NCBI GenBank assembly: GCA_023410445.1
Contig: JAEYPT010000001.1
Coordinates: forward strand, 124,001-188,000
DNA length: 64,000 nt
Source of the DNA: Bacillota bacterium
GTDB lineage: Bacteria > Bacillota > Clostridia > Oscillospirales > Acutalibacteraceae
Direction: 5' to 3'
In this document: one piece after another, positions 8,630 through 16,885 of the stretch
How positions within the stretch are numbered: the stretch's first letter is position 1
Layout: each line of letters starts with the position of its first letter
Program-made: the position numbers and the translations under genes
Notes under the pieces: model-generated
Databases searched by the model: none
Told to the model about the DNA's origin: nothing
The model's input: the letters and a program-made list of their open reading frames with translations, nothing else

Positions 8630-9459
8630 TTCTTACTCCCTTCACTCGCGGGTGCGTATACGTTCGCGCCGCTGAAAATTTCGATCATTTCGCGTCTCAG
8701 GTTTTCCGTAATGGTCAGCCGCCGCTGGGGCGGCAGCTCATAGGCATCCGTATTGAACAGGTAGTTCTGCAGATCAATCTCCTTAATGAGCAGCTTCGTA
8801 TGAAACAGATTCGCCTGGTAGACGTTGATGTCGATCGCGTCGTACTTCTGCAGCGTTTTCGTATCAATGTAATCCTGAATCGATGTAATGTTGTGGTCCA
8901 TGAACAGCTTTTTTCCGCTGAAATCCCGCGTAAAGCCCCGCACGCGGTAATCCGCCGTGATGATATCGGAATCGAAGCTCCCGATCAGATAGTTCAGTGT
9001 GTCAAGCGGCGTAATCTGCCCGCAGGTGGCAATGTCGATATCCACCCGAAAGGTAGCGATGGCGTTATCCGGGTGATATTCGGGGTAGGTATGCACGGTG
9101 ACGTGGCTTTTGTTCAGATGCGCCACAATCTCCTGCCCTTCGCCGATCCGGCCGAGGTTGCACGAGCGGTCAATGCGGTCGGGCGGGAAATCCTGCTCGG
9201 CGATGAGAAACGCGACGCTTGCTCCCTGCGGGTCGTAATCCTGCTTGCTGATGTTCAGCACCTGTGCGCCGATCATTTCCGTCACGTGGCAAAGAATGTC
9301 CGTCAGGCGTTCCGAGTTGTACTGTTCGTCGATATAGGCAATGTAATCCCGCTGTTCCCGTTCGCTTTTCGCATAGCAGACGTCGTAAATATTAAAGCTG
9401 AGGGATTTTGTAAGATTGTTGAAGCCGTAAAGCTTCAGCTTGTTTTCCAACCCTGACAT
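8626..9459 (-). CDS. speD: S-adenosylmethionine decarboxylase proenzyme (long E. coli type)
   Basis: A 277-residue pyruvoyl enzyme of the long SpeD class. Self-cleavage before Ser118 in LNKSHVTVHTYPEYHPDN would generate the alpha chain with its pyruvoyl group; CGQITPLDTLNYLI is also characteristic. It supplies decarboxylated AdoMet to SpeE. It is the first gene of the five-gene operon, with AAGGGGAAGGT before the ATG. A good promoter lies about 180 nt upstream, leaving an unusually long leader. Confidence 0.95.
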   Translation of the reverse strand: MSGLENKLKLYGFNNLTKSLSFNIYDVCYAKSEREQRDYIAYIDEQYNSERLTDILCHVTEMIGAQVLNISKQDYDPQGASVAFLIAEQDFPPDRIDRSCNLGRIGEGQEIVAHLNKSHVTVHTYPEYHPDNAIATFRVDIDIATCGQITPLDTLNYLIGSFDSDIITADYRVRGFTRDFSGKKLFMDHNITSIQDYIDTKTLQKYDAIDINVYQANLFHTKLLIKEIDLQNYLFNTDAYELPPQRRLTITENLRREMIEIFSGANVYAPASEGSKN

Positions 9460-9647
9460 CCGACCTTCCCCTTAAAATCAAACCCGCCGGTTTATAAAAA
9501 TAAGTTGCCAAGAATCGAAATATTTTCAAAAAAGTCTATGAAAAACCGGAATTTTCGGCCGATAATTCAACTTACATCCGAAAAACCTTCTGAAATCTTC
9601 CAATTTCACTGTTCTTCTCTGTTTTATACATTAAAAAATCAATTTAT
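9460..9647 (-). other. Long AT-rich 5' leader of the polyamine operon
   Basis: No gene is seen in this stretch. On the minus strand AAGTTG (9573-9568) can pair with CAACTT (9507-9502), which is directly followed by ATTTTTAT, and a second small GC stem (AACCGGCGGGTT) sits just before the ribosome binding site. This could be a regulatory leader, but no known riboswitch consensus was recognised. The rest of the gap to 9881 is the upstream region of the glycosyltransferase gene and holds nothing else recognisable. Confidence 0.35.
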
Positions 9648-9675
9648 ATTATATCCATAAATACCGTTAAGTCAA
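9648..9675 (-). promoter_or_regulatory. Sigma-A promoter of the polyamine operon
   Basis: On the minus strand TTGACT (9675-9670), a 16 bp spacer and TATAAT (9653-9648). Transcription should begin near 9641 and give a leader of about 180 nt before speD. Confidence 0.75.
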
Positions 9676-9881
9676 GGAAAATTTGTTTAAACTTTTTTAC
9701 AGGCAGAGAGAAAAACCTTGTTTTTTGACGGCTTCGGCTGCGAATTCGAGGAGATTGTCGGGAATCGCAGGAAAAACGGTCGGTTCTGGAGCCGATACCC
9801 TGCGGGCGGCATATAACGGTTACGGGCGGTTTCCCAGCCTTCACCGACGGGAAAGCGTTTCCCAGAACGGAGGGAATCAGT

Positions 9882-11645
9882 TTGACGATCAGCCTTTGCA
9901 TGATCGTAAAAAACGAGGAAGAAAATCTTGCGGAGTGCCTCAGCAGTGTGCGGGGAGCTGTGGATGAAATCATTGTGGCCGACACGGGCTCGACGGACTC
10001 GACCGGAGAAATCGCCGAGCGGTTCGGGGCGAAGGTATACGCGGTCCCGTGGAACGACAGCTTCTCGGAGGCACGAAATTTCTCGCTTTCCAAAGCAACG
10101 GGGGACTGGGTCCTCATTATGGACGCGGACGACCGGCTGGAGCCGGAGGGCCGGGAGGCGCTTCGGGAGCTTGCGGAGTTTGCCCCGGCAGATACGGATG
10201 TTTTCTGCTGCCGGACGGTCTGCTATTCCGGGGATATCCCTGATCTGTGCGGAGCGCTCTTCAACTGGAACGTCCGCCTGATCCGGAACGGGCGGGGCTT
10301 TTATTATACCGGCCGCGTCCACGAACAGCTGCACCCCGGCCCGAATGCCGTGCCCGTGCGGGTCTGCACGGCGGATGTGCGTTTCCTGCATTACGGGTAT
10401 CTCCGAAAGGAAATGGAAAAAAAGCAGAAGCATAACCGGAATATCGTGCTGCTGGAAAAGGAGCTTGCTGATGCTCCGGACAGCGCGTTCTATCTATTTA
10501 ATATGGGAAACGAATATCTCGCGCAGGGAAACGCCGAAAAGGCGATGGAATTTTACAGGCGAAGCTTCCGGAATCTCGAGCCGGGGGGAAGCTACGGGCC
10601 GATGTTATTTACCCGGGCGGTCGTCTGCTGTGACCGGCTCCGCCGATTTGATGAATTAGACCGCACTGTATCCCTGGGGCTGCGTTGCTACCCGGACCAA
10701 ACGGATCTGGAGTTCCTTCGTGCCAGTTCGCTGCAGCGGAGGAAAAAATGGGAGGCCGCAATTCGTTCGTATCGGCGGTGCCTTCGCATGGGCGAACCGG
10801 AGCGTGGCGGAATGGCGGGCGTGGGAACGTTCCGGCCGCAGTATGAGCTTGCCTGTCTGTTCGCGCGGCTTGGCGACACGGATTCGGCGCTCCGACACTG
10901 CCGGAAAGCACTTCGGCTTTACCCTTTGTACGGGGGGGCGCTGAGCCTGATGGCCGATCTTCTGCTGCAGCACGGAGCGGAGCCGCGAAATGTAAAAACC
11001 TGTCTGCTGCGGTATTCCGGGCGGAACCGGGAGAGCTTCCGCCTGCTTTCTGATCTTTTTTACGACCGGCGGTGCTTTCGGGAGGCGCTGCAGCTTGCCC
11101 GGCTTTTCGGCGGGCAAAGTTCGTCAGATGCCGAAGCGGCCTATCGGCAAGGCGTTTGCCTTTTTTATTTGGGACGATACCGTCAGGCACTTGTCTGTTT
11201 TCCAAAAGCGAAAGGCGGCGAGTTTTCCAGCCGTTCGGCTTTTTTTCGGACGCTCTGCCTGTGTTTTCTGAACCGGGACGCCTGCGGTTCCCTGTTGGAA
11301 ACGGAAGCACCGTTCCGAACGGTGCTGAAAGATTTTTTGTGCCTTCTGTCCTGTGGTGAAAATGCGTTGCAGCAGGAAGGAAATGGTTCGCCGCAGTATG
11401 AAGAGGCGCTGTTCGAGTTGCTCAAGGTCCTTTTGCTGGCCAACCGCTGCCGGGAATTCCATGCGGCGCTGAAGCTGTTGGAGCGGCTGAAGGACCCCAA
11501 CGCCCCGCTTCAACTGGGAAAGCTGTATTACCGGCTCGGCTGCTCCAAGCTTGCCTACTGTGAACTGGCCAAATCCATCCGCCTGACGGGCCGGATGGAC
11601 GCGGAGGGCCTTTCTATGATGAAAAGCGCCATTTCGGATTTTTAA
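9882..11645 (+). CDS. Family 2 glycosyltransferase with TPR repeats (SunS/YfdH-like layout)
   Basis: A 587-residue protein. Residues 1 to about 230 form a GT-A domain: SLCMIVKNEEENLAECL start, EIIVADTGSTDSTGEIAE, the DxD-type LIMDADDRLEPEG, and FYYTGRVHEQLHP. The rest is helical repeats of TPR type (for example FYLFNMGNEYLAQGNAEKAM and ELACLFARLGDTDSALRHC). Such enzymes glycosylate proteins or peptides as well as surface polymers; the target cannot be told. It starts at TTG, with GGAGGG seven bases upstream. It is not linked to the other glycosylation genes and has no obvious operon partner. Confidence 0.82.
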   Translation: MTISLCMIVKNEEENLAECLSSVRGAVDEIIVADTGSTDSTGEIAERFGAKVYAVPWNDSFSEARNFSLSKATGDWVLIMDADDRLEPEGREALRELAEFAPADTDVFCCRTVCYSGDIPDLCGALFNWNVRLIRNGRGFYYTGRVHEQLHPGPNAVPVRVCTADVRFLHYGYLRKEMEKKQKHNRNIVLLEKELADAPDSAFYLFNMGNEYLAQGNAEKAMEFYRRSFRNLEPGGSYGPMLFTRAVVCCDRLRRFDELDRTVSLGLRCYPDQTDLEFLRASSLQRRKKWEAAIRSYRRCLRMGEPERGGMAGVGTFRPQYELACLFARLGDTDSALRHCRKALRLYPLYGGALSLMADLLLQHGAEPRNVKTCLLRYSGRNRESFRLLSDLFYDRRCFREALQLARLFGGQSSSDAEAAYRQGVCLFYLGRYRQALVCFPKAKGGEFSSRSAFFRTLCLCFLNRDACGSLLETEAPFRTVLKDFLCLLSCGENALQQEGNGSPQYEEALFELLKVLLLANRCREFHAALKLLERLKDPNAPLQLGKLYYRLGCSKLAYCELAKSIRLTGRMDAEGLSMMKSAISDF

Positions 11646-11691
11646 TAATCATTCCTCAAATACCTTTTTCTATGCGAGGGTAACAAGCAAA

Positions 11692-11729
11692 GAACCGGCC
11701 GTACCACCAAAGCGTGGCACGGCCGGTTC
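11692..11729 (-). terminator. Terminator hairpin after cellobiose phosphorylase
   Basis: GAACCGGCCGT and ACGGCCGGTTC form a long GC-rich stem with a second inner stem (CCAC/GTGG). The T-rich side (TTCTTTGCTTG) lies on the minus strand, fitting termination of the minus-strand gene at 11755; it probably also stops the glycosyltransferase transcript. Confidence 0.7.
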
Positions 11730-11754
11730 CAATGAGAGGAAAGTAGTTATCTAG

Positions 11755-14190
11755 TTATCCCATAATAACGCAGACCTGATGCGTCTTTCCGTCGCTGAAG
11801 ACCGGGAGCAGCGCCCCGCCGATGGCGGCCCCGTCGACCGAAATCGATTTGACTCCCTTTTCCACGCCGGCAGAATTATCCACGTCGATCGCGTAGACTG
11901 CACCGCGGAATTTGCGCGTGACCGCGAAATGTGCAAGCGAAGCGGGAATGCACGGGTCGACCTGTAACCCGTCGAACTGCGGCCGGATTCCGAGCAGATA
12001 CTGGGAAACATTGTAGAAGGTCCAGGCGGCCGTGCCGGTCAGCCAGGAATTTTTGGCCTCGCCGAAGCGTTTTGCGTCCCGCCCTGCGATCATCTGGGAA
12101 TAGACGTAGGGCTCGGTGCGGTGAATTTCGCTGATTTCTTCCAGATAGGCGGGGCAGGTTTTCCGGTATACCTCAAAGGCCCGTTCGCCGCGCCCGATAA
12201 TGGTTTCCCCGATGGAAATCCACGGGTTGTTATGGCAAAAAATTCCGCCGTTTTCTTTGTATCCGGGCGGGTAGGAGGAGATTTCGCCGAGGTTCAGGCG
12301 ATAGGTGGTATAGGAGGGTGCGTTTAACACAATCCCGTATTTGGTGTCGAGAAGCTCGTGCACGGAGTCGAGAGCCTGTTTTGCAAGGCCTTCTTTCACG
12401 CCGATTCCGGCCATGACGCAGAAGCCCTGCGGCTCAATGAAGATTTTCCCTTCGTCGCATTCCGAGGAGCCGATCTTTTTCCCAAACGCGTCGTAAGCCC
12501 GCAGAAACCATTTCCCGTCCCATCCGGCACTCCGGACGACGGCGTCCATCTTCTCGATTTCAGCACGGGCAGCATCGGCTTCTTCTTTTAAACCGCTGCG
12601 TTCCAGAATCTCGGCGTAGGCCGGCCCGATAAATACGAACATCCCGGCGATAAAGACGGATTCCGCAATCCCGCTTTCAAAGTTGGAGCAGGTTTGGAAG
12701 GATTCGCCCGGCGTTTTGGAAAAACAGTTCAGGTTCAGGCAGTCGTTCCAGTCCGCCCGGCCGATCAGCGGCAGGCCGTGTGGCCCGAGGTTTTGCGTAA
12801 TGTGCGCAAAGGAGCGCTTCAGGTGTTCCAGCAGCGGAGCCGCCCGGGTTTCGTCATTGTCGAAGGGGACTATTTCCTTCAGAATCTCCCAGTCTCCGGT
12901 TTCGCGCAGATAGGCGTTCACACCGAAGATCAGCCACAGCGGGTCGTCGTTGAAGCCGCTGCCGACTTCCATGTTCCCGCGTTTGGTCAGAGGCTGATAC
13001 TGATGGTAAGCGCCGCCGTCCTCCATCTGTGTGGCGGCTATGTCCAGAATCCGCTGCCGTGCACGTGCGGGAATCAGATGGACAAAACCCAGAAGGTCCT
13101 GCGTGGAATCCCGGAAGCCCATGCCGCGGCCAATTCCGGATTCAAAATAAGAGGCGGAGCGGGACATGTTGAACGTTACCATACATTGATACTGATTCCA
13201 GATGTTGACCATCCGGTCCAGCTTTTCGTCGGGAGAATTCACCTGATAGGTGGAAAGCAGTTCCGCCCAGTAGCGGTTCAGCTCCGCCATCGCCGCGTCC
13301 ACCTGCGCATCCGTCCGGAATTTTTCCAGCAGCTTTTTGGCGGGAGCCTTGTTGATGACGTTGGGAGCTTCCCATTTTTCGTCTTCAGGATTTTCACAGT
13401 AACCGAGGACGAAGATGAAGCTTTTTTCCTCGCCGGGGGCCAGCGGCACTTCTATGTAATGGGAACCGATCGGCGCCCAGCCGCTTGCCACCGAATTCCC
13501 GGCTTCGCCCCGCAGTACGGCGTCCGGCCGGTCAAACCCGTTATAGAGGCCCAGAAAGGACTCGCGGTCCGTATCAAAGCCGTTCACCGGCGTGTTGACG
13601 CTGAAAACCGCGTAGTGGTTGCGGCGTTCCCGGTATTCTGTTTTATGGTAGATTTCGCTGCCGATGACTTCAACTTCTCCGGTATTGTAGTTGCGCTGGA
13701 AATTCGTCATATCATCGTACGCGTTCCACAGGCAGAACTCAAGAAAGGAGAAAAGCTTTATCTGTTTTGGCTCCGGGGATGTATTTTTGAGAGAAAGGCG
13801 GTGTACTTCACAGGGAAGATCAAGGGGGACAAAACTCAGCTGTTTGGCGGAAAGTCCGTAAAGGGAGGATTCGAAAACGCTGTAGCCGAGTCCATGGCGG
13901 CAGCGGTAGGAATCAAGCTTCGTTTTGGTCGGGGCCCACCCCGGGTTCCAGACCGCGTTGCCGTCGCGCAGGTAAAAATATCGGCCGCCCGCGTCAGCAG
14001 GCACGCTGTTGTAGCGATAGCGCGTCAGGCGGAGAAGCCTTGCATCCTTATAAAAGCAGTAGCCGCCGGAAGTATTCGAAATAATTGAAAAAAACGCAGT
14101 ATTTCCCAGATAGTTGATCCACGGGTAAGGGGTATCCGGGCGCGTGATTACATATTCCTTCTTTTCGTCGTCAAAAAAACCGTATTTCAT
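11755..14190 (-). CDS. cbp: Cellobiose phosphorylase (GH94)
   Basis: An 811-residue cytoplasmic enzyme that splits cellobiose with phosphate into glucose 1-phosphate and glucose. It matches the clostridial cellobiose phosphorylase pattern throughout: N-terminal FFDDEKKEYVITRPDTPYPW, then GGYCFYKDARLLRLTRYRY, HKTEYRERRNHYAVF, NQYQCMVTFNMSRSASYFES, and the catalytic region GLPLIGRADWNDCLNLNCF, whose Asp is the general acid; phosphate-site residues are in the later PGYKENGGIFCHNNPW region. Length equals the family norm. The chosen ATG has GGAGG nine bases upstream; a TTG five codons earlier overlaps that site. It diverges from a LacI repressor and sugar importer and has a LacI-type operator in its leader. 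Confidence 0.96.
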   Translation of the reverse strand: MKYGFFDDEKKEYVITRPDTPYPWINYLGNTAFFSIISNTSGGYCFYKDARLLRLTRYRYNSVPADAGGRYFYLRDGNAVWNPGWAPTKTKLDSYRCRHGLGYSVFESSLYGLSAKQLSFVPLDLPCEVHRLSLKNTSPEPKQIKLFSFLEFCLWNAYDDMTNFQRNYNTGEVEVIGSEIYHKTEYRERRNHYAVFSVNTPVNGFDTDRESFLGLYNGFDRPDAVLRGEAGNSVASGWAPIGSHYIEVPLAPGEEKSFIFVLGYCENPEDEKWEAPNVINKAPAKKLLEKFRTDAQVDAAMAELNRYWAELLSTYQVNSPDEKLDRMVNIWNQYQCMVTFNMSRSASYFESGIGRGMGFRDSTQDLLGFVHLIPARARQRILDIAATQMEDGGAYHQYQPLTKRGNMEVGSGFNDDPLWLIFGVNAYLRETGDWEILKEIVPFDNDETRAAPLLEHLKRSFAHITQNLGPHGLPLIGRADWNDCLNLNCFSKTPGESFQTCSNFESGIAESVFIAGMFVFIGPAYAEILERSGLKEEADAARAEIEKMDAVVRSAGWDGKWFLRAYDAFGKKIGSSECDEGKIFIEPQGFCVMAGIGVKEGLAKQALDSVHELLDTKYGIVLNAPSYTTYRLNLGEISSYPPGYKENGGIFCHNNPWISIGETIIGRGERAFEVYRKTCPAYLEEISEIHRTEPYVYSQMIAGRDAKRFGEAKNSWLTGTAAWTFYNVSQYLLGIRPQFDGLQVDPCIPASLAHFAVTRKFRGAVYAIDVDNSAGVEKGVKSISVDGAAIGGALLPVFSDGKTHQVCVIMG

Positions 14191-14221
14191 TGAATTTTCC
14201 TCCAAACAGGTCGAATAGAAG

Positions 14222-14235
14222 CGAAAACGTTTTCG
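14222..14235. promoter_or_regulatory. LacI-type operator in the cbp leader
   Basis: CGAAAACGTTTTCG is a perfect 14 bp palindrome, 31 nt upstream of the cbp start codon and downstream of its predicted promoter. It matches two further sites near the lacI gene, so it is the likely target of the regulator at 14677. Confidence 0.8.
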
Positions 14236-14285
14236 TAAAAACCGGAACGGCTTTTTCCGACAAACCGCCTTCTAAAACAATCTTT

Positions 14286-14314
14286 AGTTTACTGGCAAAT
14301 GAATGTAAAATCAA
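14286..14314 (-). promoter_or_regulatory. Promoter of cbp
   Basis: Minus strand TTGATT (14314-14309), 17 bp spacer, TAAACT (14291-14286). Start of transcription near 14279, placing the perfect operator about 45 nt into the transcript. Confidence 0.6.
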
Positions 14315-14451
14315 GAGATTGCTGCAAATTTGTAATATTACACAAGGTATAGGGAGCGTTTTTCGTACATAAATTAAAAAAAGCACAGCTTAATACTTTG
14401 AAAGAAAAAATTAGGCGATGATATAAGTTTTTGAAACTTTAAGACAGAAGT

Positions 14452-14469
14452 TACGAAAATGTTTTCGTA
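14452..14469. promoter_or_regulatory. Second LacI-type operator in the divergent region
   Basis: TACGAAAA-TG-TTTTCGTA is an 18 bp inverted repeat with the same core as the cbp operator but a TG centre. It lies midway between the cbp and lacI promoters and could serve DNA looping or an auxiliary role. Confidence 0.65.
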
Positions 14470-14588
14470 TATAATTCGCCTAATAATTTGATATCAGCAA
14501 AAATTAAGCATGATCGCATAATTAAACTGAATATTTAGAAAATAATTGCCTTTAAATTTTAAAATAGATATTTTTTTGAAAAGCAGTA

Positions 14589-14617
14589 TTGCAAAACTGG
14601 TGATAATAGATTATACT
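14589..14617 (+). promoter_or_regulatory. Promoter of lacI and the sugar importer
   Basis: TTGCAA (14589-14594), 17 bp spacer, TATACT (14612-14617). Predicted start near 14624, which falls in the operator that follows. Confidence 0.75.
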
Positions 14618-14624
14618 ATGGTTG

Positions 14625-14648
14625 CGAAAACGATTTAGAACGTTTTCG
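14625..14648. promoter_or_regulatory. LacI-type operator pair at the lacI transcription start
   Basis: CGAAAACG (14625-14632) and CGTTTTCG (14641-14648) are inverted half-sites separated by 8 bp, directly after the -10 box. This position suits repression of lacI and the importer. The wider spacing than the cbp site may mean two overlapping imperfect sites. Confidence 0.65.
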
Positions 14649-14676
14649 AGTTTTCATTGAGATGGGAGAAAACCCT

Positions 14677-15696
14677 GTGGCAAATATCAGACAAATTGCG
14701 GAAAAATGCGGCCTGTCCATTTCTACGGTAAGTAAAGCGCTCAACAGCTACAGTGACATAAGTTCCACGACAAGGGACCGTGTCCTGAAAACCGCTGAAG
14801 AGTTCGGATATTTTCCAAACTCACTTGCACGGGCCCTGAAAACGAACCGTACATACAATATCGGGGTTCTGTTCTCGGACGAAGCTCAGAGCGGCCTGAC
14901 GCAGGAATACTTTGCCGCAGTGCTGGACGGGTTCAAGGTGGAGGCGGAGAGCCATTCTTACGACATCACCTTCATCAACCATAATATGAATATGGCCAAT
15001 CACCCGATGAGCTATCTGGAGCACTGTCAGTACCGGAATGTCGACGGCGTCTGCATTGCCTGTGTGGATTTTGCACAGCCGGAGGTTTTGGATCTGATTA
15101 ACAGCAATCTCCCGATCGTTACTATCGATCATGTCTTCAACAACCGAACAAGCATCAATTCCGCCAATGTTCAGGGAATGCATGAGCTTGTCAGCTACAT
15201 ATACGGTATGGGCCACCGGAAAATCGCCTATGTCCACGGAAGAAAGTCCGCGGTTACCGAACAGCGTGTCACCAGTTTCTGTAAGACTCTGGTGGATTGC
15301 GGCGTGGAGGTGCCTTCTGAATATCTGGTGCTTTCGGCGTATCACGATGCGCAGGAAACCAAAAAATGTGTCCGTCAGTTATTGAGCATGTCAAGTAGGC
15401 CAACCTGTATTGTCATGCCCGACGATTACGCCGCACTCGGCGGCATTGAGGCGATCGAAGAAGCCGGACTCCGCATTCCGGAGGACATCTCCGTCGCCGG
15501 ATACGATGGAATACCACTGTCTCAGGTGATCAAACCTCAGCTCACAACGCTTCAGCAGGATACCAGAAGGCTTGGACGTGAAGCTGCCTCCCGCCTGATT
15601 CAGCAGATTGAAACTCCGCTGACCACCATCACGGAAGCCGTGACGGTGACGGGCAGGCTGATCGAGGGCCGTTCCGTCGGCAGAATCGAGCGCTGA
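14677..15696 (+). CDS. LacI family transcriptional repressor
   Basis: A 339-residue LacI/GalR protein. The N-terminal helix-turn-helix is typical (ANIRQIAEKCGLSISTVSKALNS), followed by hinge helix FGYFPNSLARALKTNRT and a periplasmic-binding-protein-like sensor domain (YNIGVLFSDEAQSGLTQEYF ... DDYAALGGIEAIEEAG). The GTG at 14677 is chosen because LacI proteins begin right at this point and GGAGA lies seven bases upstream; an ATG five codons earlier overlaps that site. It most likely senses cellobiose or a related sugar and controls cbp and the ABC importer through the three operators at 14222-14648. Confidence 0.92.
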   Translation: MANIRQIAEKCGLSISTVSKALNSYSDISSTTRDRVLKTAEEFGYFPNSLARALKTNRTYNIGVLFSDEAQSGLTQEYFAAVLDGFKVEAESHSYDITFINHNMNMANHPMSYLEHCQYRNVDGVCIACVDFAQPEVLDLINSNLPIVTIDHVFNNRTSINSANVQGMHELVSYIYGMGHRKIAYVHGRKSAVTEQRVTSFCKTLVDCGVEVPSEYLVLSAYHDAQETKKCVRQLLSMSSRPTCIVMPDDYAALGGIEAIEEAGLRIPEDISVAGYDGIPLSQVIKPQLTTLQQDTRRLGREAASRLIQQIETPLTTITEAVTVTGRLIEGRSVGRIER

Positions 15697-15812
15697 ACTT
15701 CTTTTTCCGGTTACGGTGAAACGTTTGCTTGGGGAAATGGCAGTGCAAATCGAAACAAAAGTACATGGAAAATGATAGAAACATTTCATTGAGGTAAAGG
15801 AGGAGCAACAGA

Positions 15813-16823
15813 ATGTCAGAAAAACAGGCCAGTGACATAATGCCAAGCGAAAGCGCGGGCAAGCCTGTCGTGTCGTCGGGAAAATGGGGAATTAAAAAGA
15901 TTAAAGGTGAGCGGAAGAGAAATTTAGCGTTTTATTTGATGCTTTTACCCGGAGTTCTCGTTCTGCTAATTAACAATTATCTTCCTATGATCGGCGTGAT
16001 AATTCCCTTTAAAGACTACAGATATGATGTGTCGAAAGGCTTCTTCAAAAGCCTTTTTAGCAGTCAGTTTACAGGACTCCAGAACTTCCAGTTTTTGTTC
16101 CAGTCTTCCGACTGCGTGAACGCGACCATCAATACGGTCGCCTATAATGTCGTATTTATTGTGCTTGACCTGGTTGTTCCGATTGCTCTTGCAATCTGCA
16201 TGTCTGAAATGTGGAATCAGAAAAAAGCAAATGCCTATCAGACAATGATGTTCCTTCCATATTTTATTTCATGGGTTGCGGTCAGCTATGTCGCCTATGG
16301 CTTTTTCTGCAACGCGGGCTTTTTTGATAAAAACCTCCTCCCGCTGCTCGGCATAAAGAACATCGACTTTTATTCCAGACCGGAGTTCTGGCCGGCGATC
16401 ATCATTTTTTTCCACCTGTGGCATTACAGCGGATATAATCTGATTATTTATATCGCTTCACTGGCGGGAATCAGTAGCGAGTATTATGAAGCGGCCGTGC
16501 TTGACGGCGCGACAAAATGGCAGCAGATCCGGTACATAACACTGCCGATGCTCAAAACGACAGCAGTGATTCTGTCGCTCCTTGCGGTGGGCAGAATCTT
16601 CAACGGAGACTTCGACCTGTTCTACAACGTTCCGAAGAACGTTGCTCAGCTTTATCCGACGACAAGCATCATTGATACTTTCGTTTACAATGAACTTGTC
16701 AATCTCAGCGATGTCGGCATGGCTGCCGCAGCCGGTTTGTATCAGGCTGTTCTGGGGTGCGTGATTGTATTTGTCTGCAACTTTGTAGTTAAAAAAGTAG
16801 ATTCGGATAATGCACTGTTTTGA
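15813..16823 (+). CDS. Carbohydrate ABC transporter permease (LplB-like)
   Basis: A 336-residue inner membrane protein with an N-terminal cytoplasmic stretch and six predicted membrane segments. The EAA loop that contacts the ATPase is visible (YYEAAVLDGATKWQQIRYITLP, about residues 226-247). First permease of the importer, 116 nt after lacI, with AAAGGAGGAGCAACAGA before the ATG. It belongs to the LplB/YteP group of sugar permeases that use a shared ATPase; no ATPase gene is present in this locus. Confidence 0.92.
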   Translation: MSEKQASDIMPSESAGKPVVSSGKWGIKKIKGERKRNLAFYLMLLPGVLVLLINNYLPMIGVIIPFKDYRYDVSKGFFKSLFSSQFTGLQNFQFLFQSSDCVNATINTVAYNVVFIVLDLVVPIALAICMSEMWNQKKANAYQTMMFLPYFISWVAVSYVAYGFFCNAGFFDKNLLPLLGIKNIDFYSRPEFWPAIIIFFHLWHYSGYNLIIYIASLAGISSEYYEAAVLDGATKWQQIRYITLPMLKTTAVILSLLAVGRIFNGDFDLFYNVPKNVAQLYPTTSIIDTFVYNELVNLSDVGMAAAAGLYQAVLGCVIVFVCNFVVKKVDSDNALF

Positions 16824-16885
16824 TTCGGAAAAATGTTTGAGGGAAAACATGAATCACGTCATCCAAAGGAATTAGGGAGGTCGCA

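Noticed and set aside
12694..14088. A 464-codon plus-strand frame inside cellobiose phosphorylase
   Set aside because: Antisense shadow of a full-length GH94 enzyme with family-wide motif match.
15715..15730. CcpA cre-like sequence (GGTGAAACGTTTGCTT) between lacI and the permease
   Set aside because: It is one base short of the cre spacing and not near a promoter; too weak to list.
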